This document shows, piece by piece, positions 25,580-35,229 of a DNA stretch of 64,000 nt. The notes under the pieces are model-generated. The model had not been told where the DNA came from and ran no database searches. It worked only from the letters and a program-made list of their open reading frames with translations. Positions within the stretch are counted from its first letter, which is position 1. Each line of letters begins with the position of its first letter. The DNA lies in assembly GCF_001625305.1 (NCBI RefSeq), contig NW_017804420.1, positions 506,884-570,883 of the forward strand. The letters run 5' to 3'. Source of the stretch: Branchiostoma belcheri. Lineage: Eukaryota; Chordata; Leptocardii; Amphioxiformes; Branchiostomatidae. The translations under genes were made by a program, and so were the position numbers.

Positions 25580-25811
25580 TAGCCTTGGTAACCTTTTTTC
25601 ACGGGCCGAATTAAATGTGTTTCACTGTAAGAATATGTCTTTTTCCTGGCAGCCTATCCTTCTAGTCGGCCTTTCTGCTCACTGTCGTCTAAAATTATCG
25701 AAACCGACCCCTTAAAAATGCCCCGACGTGCGTTAATGTGCCCGGCGGGAGGGGAACACTCCCAGCGCCGTAGAGATGCCAGGGAGCTCCCGTGGCATGA
25801 TTACCAGGCTA
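25580..25811. mobile_element. Possible MITE with TAGCCTTGGTAACC ends
   Basis: TAGCCTTGGTAACC and GATTACCAGGCTA are imperfect inverted ends close to those of 10573-10676. No target duplication is visible, and the interior (GCCCGGCGGGAGGGGAACAC) has no mirrored partner. Confidence 0.35.
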
Positions 25812-26415
25812 AAACCAAGGCGCCTCCTTTTAATACTTGATAATACAGACGCCAGACAACTGAATTAGTCAAGAGGACGAATTCCATGAAATTCAAGGCG
25901 CCGCGTTGGAGGAGCTATGTCCTCGGGACCAGCGGCAGACTTCGCCCGCGAAAAGTCCCGTAGCGCCCCACCAGCTGTTGTAATAATAATACCTTATAAG
26001 AAGAACAGGATGTATCTCAAATTTATTAAGAAAACTTTGTGGGTAATAGGAATGGTATATGTCTGTTTTAAAAGCCGTTTTTCTTTTCTTTAAGATTAAA
26101 TTTGTCTATTAAGATTGAATTAGACTAGCAGGATGCCATCACCACGTTAATTAGAAAAGGCTGTTTTGCACACCTGTGTAAAAGACCATTTGGTATGGTC
26201 CCTCCAAAATGGTGGTTTGGTACGACGAGCATTCTCAGGGATGTATTTTTTGCAACTTTTAGGGTACCTTCTCGACTTTTTATCGGAGGAATGTCTTTCT
26301 AAAGTGTACAGTAGACTGTTGGGGACTTTTCGCGGCGGAATTATCCCGTTTCGTGATGTTTTGAGGAGAAAATGCGGATGTTCCCGATCTGGTGAATCTT
26401 CGAGAAGACAAGAAA
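25812..26415. other. No recognised gene; presumed upstream region of the exon at 26416
   Basis: Nothing recognised. If the exon at 26416 is real, its promoter and 5' UTR lie here. An ATG-rich open frame at 26166-26477 is in a different frame and unsupported. Confidence 0.3.
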
Positions 26416-26473
26416 ATGGCGAGATTGTTGGCAGACAGAGGATGGTCCAAAGGCGGCTTCGCTTTTCTTACAG
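26416..26473 (+). CDS. Candidate first coding exon of an unknown gene
   Basis: AGAAAATGGCG gives a good start context. Nineteen codons (MARLLADRGWSKGGFAFLT) plus 1 nt end at a perfect donor, CAG|GTAAGG. I recognise no family and can find no certain second exon; the triplicated segment at 26917-27410 is the next + strand candidate. Confidence 0.35.
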
Positions 26474-26820
26474 GTAAGGAACAAACTATTTGGCTAAGAA
26501 AACAGTATGAACATGTCATACTTAACGGCTTATATCCAGAAAGAAATTATGTAGTTCTCTACGTTCCGAGCGGCCATTCCTTTGATTTGGGACAAACTTT
26601 GAAAGAGTCCATTTTGCCGCGCATTTCAGTTGTAACACAGTTTCCACGTGCGGTGGGCTTGTACGGTGTTAAGCGTATGTGTATGCTTTTATATTTGTCT
26701 ACTAGACAACGCTGTGAGTTCATATTTAAATATTTCTGGAAAAGAATGCTATAACAAAAACTCTTGTTTTTCACCAGGTGGCTCAAAAACACCTATTGGA
26801 ATTTGCACGTGTGCATGATT

Positions 26821-26905
26821 AGGCCACACCAATTTAATTTGTTGGTTCTCGGATTTGCCTCTTCATTTTTTTCTGATTTGCAAAAAAAAAAAAAGATTCT
26901 GGTTC
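26821..26905. mobile_element. MITE, AGGCCACACC family A, one end only
   Basis: AGGCCACACCAATTTAATTT then TTGGTTCTCGGATTTGCC and a poly-A run match the left end of 57173-57532 and 58272-58639. No right end is found, so this is a truncated copy. Confidence 0.6.
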
Positions 26906-26916
26906 TAACTTCTAAT

Positions 26917-27410
26917 GTCTGTATACGGTAGTTAGGTGGCTGCTGACTGATGCAATAGTGATGGCTCCTGTCTGAACCTGACAAGACGGGATAGGACCAG
27001 ACTTGGTGACTTGGAGACCCAAGATGAATATCAGGTGAGAAAAGTCAAAATTCTGCATTTTATCTATCATTTACTTACTAATAGTATTATTACAAGACTG
27101 TGTAACTTGTAATGTTTATATACATATAGTTAGGTGGCTGCTGACTGATGCTGACCAGTGATGGTGATTCCTGTCTAAATCTCAGTGAACAGACCAGTTT
27201 TGAAGACCCAAGAGGAATATCAGGTGAGAACTTAAAATTCTATCTTTTATCAGTAGTAATTACACAGTGTTATTTGAGACAAGTGTGTAACTTCTGATGG
27301 CTGTACATTAGATGACATCTGTCTGAATCTGATGATATTGAATTTAACCAGACCTGTTTTGAAGAACCAAGAGGAATATCAGGTGTGAAAAATCTGACAT
27401 CAGCATTTTA
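26917..27410 (+). repeat. Threefold tandem segment (~190 bp), each with a donor-like CAG|GTGAG
   Basis: GTTAGGTGGCTGCTGACTGA (first two units), CCTGTCT.AA.CT (third copy diverged) and AGGAATATCAGGTGAGAA recur at about 27030, 27220 and 27375. Each unit carries a CAG|GTGAGA or CAG|GTGTGA splice-donor-like site. No common open frame is kept, so a duplicated non-coding exon is the more likely reading, if an exon at all. Confidence 0.5.
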
Positions 27411-27959
27411 GTTGTAGTTTAAGTGCAAATTATTAAAAGCAAAATAAAAACATACAGTCAATAACAGACTAAGAGTAAACAAAGCACAGATAATTATGTC
27501 TTCTAGTCTAGTCATACTCCTAAAATATGTAATCTAGAAACTCTTTTCAAGAAAAAATTCAATGGAAACAGCACATCTTCAACAACAACAGTTAGAAATT
27601 TATTCCATCATACTGAATGTAACATGTTTTGTCCTGTATAGACAAACCTGTCAGAAATCAACTTTTACAAGTTGAAAGGGTTTACCCCTTTGTGCTGTTA
27701 TAGTAATAAAATAGATTAAATAAAATCAAACAACTTACATTCAATGATAGTGTTTTTGTCACCACTATATGTGTGTACCTGACACAATGCCAGTGTGCAA
27801 AACTATGAAAAGCTCTGCAAGTGATGTTTTCCTATAACATGCTGTAGCACTAGTTGACTACCCCCTTTTCCCCCAAATACTTGCAGTAAGGAGAAGCAAT
27901 GCTCGCCTACATAATTATGTTTTATAAAATCACAAATAATATAATAATTGTAGCTATGC

Positions 27960-28340
27960 ATATGCCACTGGACAGCAAGGGACTACTACCGAAAACAGTT
28001 TAGCCTTTTACCCACCAGCTTCACAAGTTGATTACCATCTGAACTCCTTTTTCTCTAGAACAGTCAGGGAGTGGAACCGTCTACCAGAAAATATTTTCAA
28101 AGCCAAGACAATTTACAGGCCTTGAAGCATGCCATTCACACCATGTAGTTCTGAACAACAGTTATGGGCACTTACCGCCACCCTGCTTTCGGTGGCGGAC
28201 AGGGAGTGGCGCCCCTGCCCATTGAGGAGCTGTAGACCACAAGATTATACAGTAACACACACAAAACTTGTACGAGCGACCACCCCATTCAAATTACCCC
28301 TACCCCCACCGTACTGGAGCCCTCAACCAATTGAGGTTTG
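27960..28340 (+). mobile_element. LINE 3' fragment (CR1/L2-like reverse transcriptase tail)
   Basis: Around 28030-28110 the translation reads YHLNSFFSRTVREWNRLPEN, the classic end of CR1/L2-type ORF2. GTGGCGGACAGGGAGTGGCG-type 3' UTR follows. 5'-truncated. 27411-27959, before it, is A/T-rich and unassigned. Confidence 0.6.
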
Positions 28341-28860
28341 CGCGTGAAGAAGCAAGTCTGGCTTTACTCTGTTGCTATTTCCATGACATACCCTCCTATA
28401 TAGGAACTATAACTTGCTTGTGCCACCACTTCAAACTTGTTCGACCAGGACTTAAGTTATGACATCTTGAAGAGGTGATAGTCACCTGTTAATTCAACCC
28501 TTCCACAATATATTTGTGGTAAAGCTTAAAAAACAAATGAACATGTCTTCATGTTCCATGGGTCTGAATTACAGTTACATATTAAAGGGTAACAGTTACC
28601 CTTTTCAGTATTGTGCATGACTGTAAAGTTTGAGTGATAACAATTTTGAAAGCTGGGATTTGAACCCCTGAACTGTAGATCCAGAGGCAGGGTCAGTTTA
28701 GATGGTCAAAGCTTGCTACTTGATATTCCCAATCTAGTAGATGATAATGATGATTACACTTACAAAACCTTCTTTGACAACAGGCAGAAACAGGCAGTAC
28801 CCAGGGTGCAACTCTGTTTGGCTCGGGTGTTCTGAATCCAAGATGGCGCCAAGCTCAAGA
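28341..28860. other. Presumed 3' flank of the LRR gene, with a tRNA-like scrap
   Basis: On the minus strand 28645-28665 contains GGTTCAAATCCCAGCTT, a B-box-like motif that could be a worn tRNA-derived SINE. No A box or acceptor stem pairs convincingly. No AATAAA for the LRR gene is found here. Confidence 0.25.
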
Positions 28861-28986
28861 TTATTGTTGAGAAGGTACGCTGGAGTTGACGTATTTGTTG
28901 GATTATTGTTGGGAAGGCACGCTGGAGTTGGCGTATTTGTTGGATTATTGTTGATAAGGCACGCTGGAGTTGACGTATTTGTTGGA
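28861..28986 (-). repeat. 42-bp minisatellite (3 units) spanning the LRR receptor stop codon
   Basis: On the minus strand each unit is AACAAATACGTCAACTCCAG, CGTGCCTTATCAACAA, TAA, TCC with few changes. The first unit codes the last residues NKYVNSSVPYQQ and the stop. The next two repeat this in the same frame, so TAA recurs at 28945, 28903 and 28861. Confidence 0.9.
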
Positions 28987-31614
28987 TCGTGGAGGCAGAT
29001 CTGGTACCTCCTCCCCTGCCGGTATCTGCAGACCTTGTGGCTGTGAGGAGGCACCGGTGGAGTTGATGTGCCTTTTGGATCGCGGAGTTGGATCCGAGAT
29101 ATCGTGTACCGGCGGGATTTCTGAGCTCTGTTGTGACGTCGAGGCACCGTAAGGGATCGTCCTGTTGGATCGCAGAGGCAGATCTTGGATCTTCCCCATC
29201 TGAGTTATGTCGGAGCTTTGTGGACTGGCTGAGGCATTGTAGTTGCTGTGCCTGTTGGTGTTAGGTGGTGGTGAAGCTGGTATATTTCCTGCCTCCATGC
29301 CTTGTGGCTGCGAGGAGGGCTTGTAGTTGATATGCCTGTGAGTTCGTGGAGGTAAAGCTGGTATATCTGCTGTGTGAGGTATGTCCATACCTTGTGGTTG
29401 TGATGAGGGGTCGTTGATGGTTTGCCTGTTGGGTAGGGGAGGGGGGTCCTGGATTGATCTCACTCTTTTTGGCTCCGTTGAGGTTGTTTCGTACATGGGG
29501 TTAGCCATGTCCACAGTTGTGGCATATGGAGACACATCTGTGTTGCTTACATCCGGGATCTCTTCGTAAGTAGGCTGTGGAGTTGCTGGGTTTCCGATTG
29601 CTGGTTGCTGGCTGTTTTGCTGTGGTGTGTCTCTGCTAACGATTACAGCATTGCCTGGTACACGTCGATGTTCTTGTTGCCTCTTGTAGCCCTTTTGACA
29701 AGCAGCCATGGCCCCGCCCAGAAGAAGTAGTGCCAGACAAGCGCCGGTGATGTACATGTAGCTCAGCGTAGAGATGCCGTCTTGCTGCTGCCCTGGGATC
29801 ATCTCCAAGGTGTTTAGGAAGATGGTCTTCTCTGTTAAAACTGTTTCCTGCTTTCTGGAAGGAGTTATGGTGTTGATGGCTGTGTGGTAGGGTAGATCTT
29901 CAGTTCCTGATGCGGTACCATTTTGCAGGGAGTTGTTTGTGGTTTTGTTAGTCCCTTCGATGATCGTTGAATTCCTTGTACCGAGTGTAGTCAGGTTGAC
30001 AGCTGACTTGAACACATTATGCCTGGCAGCTCCTGGAGTGGTTGAATCCTGTTGGGGGTCCTTATAGCTGATTCTGGTACTCACTTCTCTTATCCCTCCC
30101 TTCATTGTTAATTGGACAGGGGATGCTTTAGATGATGAAGCACCAGACGTGACCTGACTGTTTGCTTTTGTAGACTCTACGTTGGTTCCATCCCCGCAGT
30201 TGATGTTTCGAGTCTTACCTCCGGAGAATCCACTTGCCTTGGTCAACGATAGATTTGCGTAGATTTTGTCTGTTGCAGACTTCACAATGCACTGGAATCT
30301 GCCCTCCCCCCAGCGCCGTAAATCTTGTGGACTCATGTGGAGGGTGCAGGTGGACCTGCCAATGTAGAGTAGGCCTGAGGAGTTGGCTGAGAGTGTGCTT
30401 CCTTGCTCGTGAGACAAGTTGGTCGGAAACTCGTGGTCACATTTGTCAGCCCGGTGCCAGACATCCTCTCCATCTGGATATAACCAGCCAATTTTTGGCT
30501 GCTGCTCCCAGAAAACTTCGCACACGAGAGCGGCTCCATTGTATTTCAATTGCTGTGATACCTTGACTTCAGGCGATGGACAAACCATTTCTTTGAGACT
30601 TTCTGTATTTGTTTCCCTTGCTACATCAGCGATCTTTCTACCCAAAAGGCTGGGTGGATAGCTGCACTGCAGGCTGTCATAATCTTGTATTAGATTACGT
30701 ACCCTGTTTTCTTTACCTTTCAACAACAACCAGGTGTCTGAATCAAAAGCACAAGTGCATCGGAAAGGATTGTTCTCGAGGTAGACAAACTTTTTTCTTG
30801 CATGTTTTTTGATCATGGTATGCAGTGTCCTCTTATGGATTGACTGTACCTTGTTGTTTTGGAGGTAGACGTGTGACCCCTGTGGTAGCCCTCGCAGCCA
30901 TGTAATCCTCAGAGTCCGATAGGATAGCTTGTTATGGTCCAGATGTATAGATTCAAGCTTGGACAGATGATGAAAAGACTTCTCAGCAATGTGGGAGATG
31001 TTATTGTAGGACAGTTTCAGACACTTGAGTTTGGTCAGGCCTGCAAAGTGCCACCTTGCCACCAGGCAAAGACGATTATGCGTTAGGTCAAGGTGCTCAA
31101 GATATTTCAGTGGCCATAGGGCATCCTTTTCAAGTTCTTTGATTTTATTCCAAGACAGGTAGAGCTTTTTTAGCCCCCGAAACAGGCCAAACCAACTCCC
31201 GACTGTTTGAATGGCGTTATTATTCATTGTCAGTGTCTTAAGTTCTTTGAAATCTCCCGAGAAGACCCCACTTCCGACAGTCCGGATGTTTCCAGGCCCC
31301 AAGATTAGCGTGTGAAGCTTGGCGAGATGCCGGGGTAGCATTTCCAGTGTACCAGACTTGCTGTTGTGCCCTGCAATGTGCAGGATGGTGAGATCGCGAG
31401 GAAATTTACACTCAAGCAGATCTTCTTGTGCCTGTTCAGTCACGTTGCAGATTGCACAGGGCACCGTGGGGTTGAAGTCAGTCCCCATCGTCTCTGGTAT
31501 CTCGCAATGTCCAGTGTGTTTAATCTCACAAAAGTCATGACAAGGTTGACCCAACTGAGTCAGACCAAGTGCAAAACACAGGAGGGCGAAAGCAATGTCT
31601 GTGCACTGAGCCAT
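28945..31614 (-). CDS. LRR-Ig single-pass transmembrane receptor with proline-rich repeat tail, single exon
   Basis: An uninterrupted 889-codon frame. MAQCTDIAFALLCFALGL is a signal peptide. A Cys cluster (about 23-65) caps roughly seven leucine-rich repeats (about 70-255; LYLSWNKI, LDLTHNRL, LKLSYNNI, IHLDHNKL). An LRRCT cap (NPFRCTCAF..., about 283-340), one Ig-like domain (about 345-465; LVCEVFWEQ and FQCIVKSA cysteines) and a Ser/Thr/Asn-rich stalk follow. The transmembrane helix is at about 618-639 (ITGACLALLLLGG). The 250-residue cytoplasmic tail holds PTYEEIP (Src-SH2-type pYEEI) and NPMYETT, then six 27-31-residue repeats with PPLPNR, ALPPRTHR or DLPPRSNK (SH3-type PxxPxR). Expected role: cell-surface adhesion or recognition receptor recruiting SH2/SH3 proteins. 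Ligand unknown. LRR-Ig receptors are numerous in lancelets; I cannot name an orthologue. Confidence 0.88.
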   Translation of the reverse strand: MAQCTDIAFALLCFALGLTQLGQPCHDFCEIKHTGHCEIPETMGTDFNPTVPCAICNVTEQAQEDLLECKFPRDLTILHIAGHNSKSGTLEMLPRHLAKLHTLILGPGNIRTVGSGVFSGDFKELKTLTMNNNAIQTVGSWFGLFRGLKKLYLSWNKIKELEKDALWPLKYLEHLDLTHNRLCLVARWHFAGLTKLKCLKLSYNNISHIAEKSFHHLSKLESIHLDHNKLSYRTLRITWLRGLPQGSHVYLQNNKVQSIHKRTLHTMIKKHARKKFVYLENNPFRCTCAFDSDTWLLLKGKENRVRNLIQDYDSLQCSYPPSLLGRKIADVARETNTESLKEMVCPSPEVKVSQQLKYNGAALVCEVFWEQQPKIGWLYPDGEDVWHRADKCDHEFPTNLSHEQGSTLSANSSGLLYIGRSTCTLHMSPQDLRRWGEGRFQCIVKSATDKIYANLSLTKASGFSGGKTRNINCGDGTNVESTKANSQVTSGASSSKASPVQLTMKGGIREVSTRISYKDPQQDSTTPGAARHNVFKSAVNLTTLGTRNSTIIEGTNKTTNNSLQNGTASGTEDLPYHTAINTITPSRKQETVLTEKTIFLNTLEMIPGQQQDGISTLSYMYITGACLALLLLGGAMAACQKGYKRQQEHRRVPGNAVIVSRDTPQQNSQQPAIGNPATPQPTYEEIPDVSNTDVSPYATTVDMANPMYETTSTEPKRVRSIQDPPPLPNRQTINDPSSQPQGMDIPHTADIPALPPRTHRHINYKPSSQPQGMEAGNIPASPPPNTNRHSNYNASASPQSSDITQMGKIQDLPLRSNRTIPYGASTSQQSSEIPPVHDISDPTPRSKRHINSTGASSQPQGLQIPAGEEVPDLPPRSNKYVNSSVPYQQ

Positions 31615-31740
31615 CTTTGTATATATGGTCGTTCAATGTCTTTGTGTGTCTTTGTTACATGTAAGTCACCAATGTCCACGTCCAGAATTTGAATTTTGTG
31701 GAATACTGTAAATAAAATACAGATCGACTCAGTACTCCTA

Positions 31741-32174
31741 CACTACCAAAATTGCTTTTCTTGTTTTTCCTTGAACAAAGAAAATGTATCTTGTAGCAAG
31801 AAAATTATTCTTTGAACAAGAAATTAAAGAATTTAAGTTTATTGAGTTTTCTTGCTGTGGCAGGAAAACGATTCTGTCCACAAGAAAACATTTCTTGGAC
31901 TAAGAGCTAACTGTTCTTGAAGCAAGAAAACCATTCTGTACACAAGAAAAGATTTCTTGTAGCAAAAAAAAATACCGTAAACTTTCTTAAAATTCTAAAA
32001 ATTCTTAAGATTCTTGTTAGTGAGCATGATAGTAGAAATATTTTCTTAAGAAAAAAGGTTGATTACAATTCATACAAAATCTTTGAAGAATGTTTCTTGA
32101 ATTTTCTTGAAAATCCCCCTGGCAAGAAAATATTTCTCAACATAAGAAAAATAAGAAAAAAATTTCTGGTAGTG
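31741..32174. mobile_element. 434-bp A/T-rich MITE with CACTACCA ends and TA duplication
   Basis: CACTACCAAAA at the left, TTTCTGGTAGTG at the right, TA on both sides. The interior is built of repeated AAGAAAAT / ATTTTCTT palindromes. An inverted, diverged copy lies at 54196-54640 (shared CAGGGGGATTTTCAAG and TACGGTATTTTTTT blocks). It sits about 130 bp upstream of the LRR start codon. Confidence 0.75.
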
Positions 32175-32993
32175 TATTATAGCCTAGCTTTTGAATGCTG
32201 TCGCAGCTTATACATACATTGTATATAATAATGATATAAATGTAGCAGACTATATTGCAATAAATATTGATACAAGAAACAAATATTTCAGGAAAAGACA
32301 CTTACTGTTACAAAATGTAATAGAGCATTGAAAACCACTCACTCAGGTAGCTCAAATAACTGGAACCAGACGTACGTTCTATCTCAATACCAATAACTGA
32401 CAAATTTTACAGTCCGGAGCAAAATGTCCAGTCAGCTCTATGGCGGTTTGGTAGCTAGACTTATGACAAATCATTTAAAATACATGTACTGATGGTGGTG
32501 TTTGAATAATCACAAAACAATTTGCATACGATTGTTACAAGTGTTGTGACTCTTGTAATGGCAGGGACGTTCTACAAGACCTGCAGTACGTCTTTGGTAA
32601 GGACATGCCTACATGTATGATGCAACTTTTTTAAATCCAAGAGCCAACAGATTTGACTTGCATAGCTGTGTTGCTATGGCAGCATGAACATTACATGTAC
32701 CAGTACCGAAAGTGCGCATGTCCAAGCCTTTGAAACCGTACACACTTTGAAGATTTCCTTGAATTGTTTTGAAAAATTGTTTTTTATGTTGCAGACAGCA
32801 TATTGCAAGTAAATAGTGATTCAGTTGCGTTCATCTTTGAATAGTAATGCTTAACTGGAAAACCTCAGTTCACAAAAGACTCCTGTTTCATGCAATACAT
32901 TGTACATGTCATCATTATCATTACACAGAGAACCACTGTGGAGCGACAAGCTATATGATTATGATGATGTTGTCCTTAGTTAACATCTCTACA
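32175..32993. other. No recognised feature
   Basis: A/T-rich sequence without convincing genes, palindromes or tandem repeats. Confidence 0.4.
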
Positions 32994-33350
32994 CAGGGCT
33001 GGAAATACTGAGTGCATGTGCACCTTAGTGCACCCAAAATTGGAGCTGTGCTCCCAGTTTTTTTCTATGTGTGCACCAGTGCACCCAAATATTTTCTTAG
33101 GTTTAACGTATGTAAAGATGTTAAATGTGTACAGAATATTCTTAACATCTAAGTGTCAGAAAAAATAAATACAATCATTGTTAATACTTGAAAGAAACAT
33201 AATTTTTTTAAAGAAACATAATAGTTTTTGCTGACATTCTACTTATCTTCGTTATCTTACATGGTACACCTAAAATATTTTTGTGCATCCAATTTTTTAG
33301 GTTGGGTGCACCAGTGCACACCTATTCCCAAAAATGAATTTCGAGCCCTG
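32994..33350. mobile_element. MITE, CAGGGCT...AGCCCTG family, 5-bp target duplication
   Basis: CAGGGCTGGAAATACTG to ATTTCGAGCCCTG, with CTACA repeated on both sides. The same internal GTGCACCTTAGTGCACCCAA as in 2697-3014 and 54887-55207. Confidence 0.75.
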
Positions 33351-33475
33351 CTACATGTAAAGTAAATACTGCCAGATGTTTGTTATGTTTATTTTTTCTA
33401 CAACAGCAAAGGGTTTTTCAGAATGTGAAAGTTGATGTATCTTTTTCTGAATTGTGTATTTCTTTTACACCCTAG

Positions 33476-35130
33476 GTTTGGGAAGCTGCTACTGTACACC
33501 TGGCCATGCTCCTGTGTGTGCTATGGGACCTGTCAGCTGTCCTGTGTACCTGTCCACATTCCTGGAGAACCTGCATGCCTGTGTGCCTGTCCATAATTCC
33601 CTGTGTTACTGATGAGGGACCTGCCAACTTGAAGACAAGAGAACATTGACTTGACTGTGAGTTGGCTTTTATGTATAGAACTCTTCCCAAAATGGGGTCT
33701 GCATGCCGCAGCGCGTAATCAGCCGTTTTAGTTTTGTATCGTGTGAAGTCGGGTGTTCTGATTCATTTTCGTAACCTGCACTGTATACCGGTATCTAAGC
33801 GTCAAGCCTGCTTGAATGAAGCATGATACGGGTTCATTGCTTTGCACAGTTTTGCATATTAATTGGAAGTCGTACAAGTCTGATTTCACTGCAATCAACA
33901 AGTTAAGCGCCTTGACTGAAAGACTGATGTAGAGATTTGTTTGAAAAAAACACCACTGTTGAAACTAGCCCTTCCTGCTATTTGTTGTCATTTTTGAAAG
34001 AGTTCACATTTCTCTACTTATATAAGGCCACACCAATTTATTTTGTTTGTTCTCGGAATCGCCGCTTCGAGATTTTTCAAAATCAAATAAAAAATAAAAT
34101 TTGATTTTGGCTCAGAAAAATATGCCGATACACGTTTACGAACTATTATCCGTAGCTATTCCCTACCTAGCCGTAACATTCTACAAGAAGCGCTTTCAAA
34201 GCATTTTCTAGAGCATACAATGTCATGTAACTCTTTCTACATGTATTGAAGTAACGGGATGGTTGCAGTGTGTGATGTTGTCACTTTTATGGTCATTCCG
34301 TGTTGCCTGGGGTTTGTTTGCCATCACACTAATTATACTTTCATATTGTTAGGTGTGTCCTGAGGTTCGGCTGTCCGGTCTGGGAGAAACCTGTCATGGA
34401 GGCTCCGAGTCAGCAAACCAGATGACTTGAAGATGCTGAGGGAAATGAAGACTTTCCAAAAGTAAGTCTCTGTATTTTGCAGCATATTTCTTTGAGTACG
34501 GCCACACTGATTTGACTGTATGTGTGGATGACATCCTTTGGGCAGCCCAAAACTGCAAGTGATGCAAGTGAACAAAAACAAAGTTGCTTTCTCTATGAAA
34601 TGCTTCTCTATGGACCCTTACAGGCAACAGGTAGCTACATTCTAACCAGGGTTTAAACAGGAGAATAAGGGCGCTGCTCCCTCATGTAACCAGCCAGCTC
34701 CCTCATGTAACCAGCCAGCTCCCTCATACCAATTTTTAGATTGAACCTTAAGTGGCTACTTACGGACCATAGTCATTCTCAAAACAATCTTTTTCCAGTA
34801 AAGATGTAAAAACAATACAGCAATGCATTCTAGCACTGCAAACTGTGTTACTCTCTTTAAAAAATCCCCCCTCGGTCGCTTCGCTCCTTTGCCATGCTTA
34901 CGATCTGTTCCCTCTCGCTAAATTTTTTTAAGAAAACCCGGGGCGGCCGGGCCTGCTAACTGTCATAAACCTTCATGTTGTGTGACAATAATATCTTCCA
35001 TTAGGAAGGCCAATTGCTGTTGTCAATACAGTGACTTTTGTTTCTTTGTCTTCAAGATGCGGACTGGACTGCAGCAGGAGGAAGAACCAGACTTTTGTAG
35101 GCAGGGCTGCATGAAAGAAGATGGGGAGGT
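33476..35130 (+). other. Left arm of inverted duplication: three splice-bounded exon-like segments
   Basis: Segments 33476-33656 (acceptor ACCCTAG, donor GTGAGT), 34353-34461 (acceptor TTGTTAG, donor GTAAGT) and 35057-35130 (acceptor GTCTTCAAG, donor GTGAGT) each have a near-identical counterpart on the minus strand of the right arm, with the same splice signals. Segment 1 has a 47-codon frame opening MLLCVLWDLSAVLC. Segment 3 reads QQEEEPDFCRQGC...EDGEV then stop. Segment 2 has a stop in that frame. So this is either a decayed coding gene or a non-coding spliced RNA locus. No family recognised. Confidence 0.5.
34025..34110. mobile_element. MITE, AGGCCACACC family A, one end only
   Basis: AGGCCACACCAATTTATTTT then TTCTCGGAATCGCCGCTTC matches family A left ends. 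No right end is seen. A scrap of family B (GGCCACACTGATTTG, GTGGATGACATCCTTTGG) lies at 34500-34560. Confidence 0.55.
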
Positions 35131-35229
35131 GTGAGTATAGTTTCTTTATTAACACGAGACAACACTCCACATGCACACACTTGCACTCACATTTCTCTTT
35201 TTTCATTTAATGTTTATTGTAGCCGGCGA

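Noticed and set aside
28734..29147. 137-codon frame with PTNTSTPACL repeats on the minus strand
   Set aside because: It is another frame of the 42-bp minisatellite and the receptor C-terminus, which is clearly coded in the main frame.
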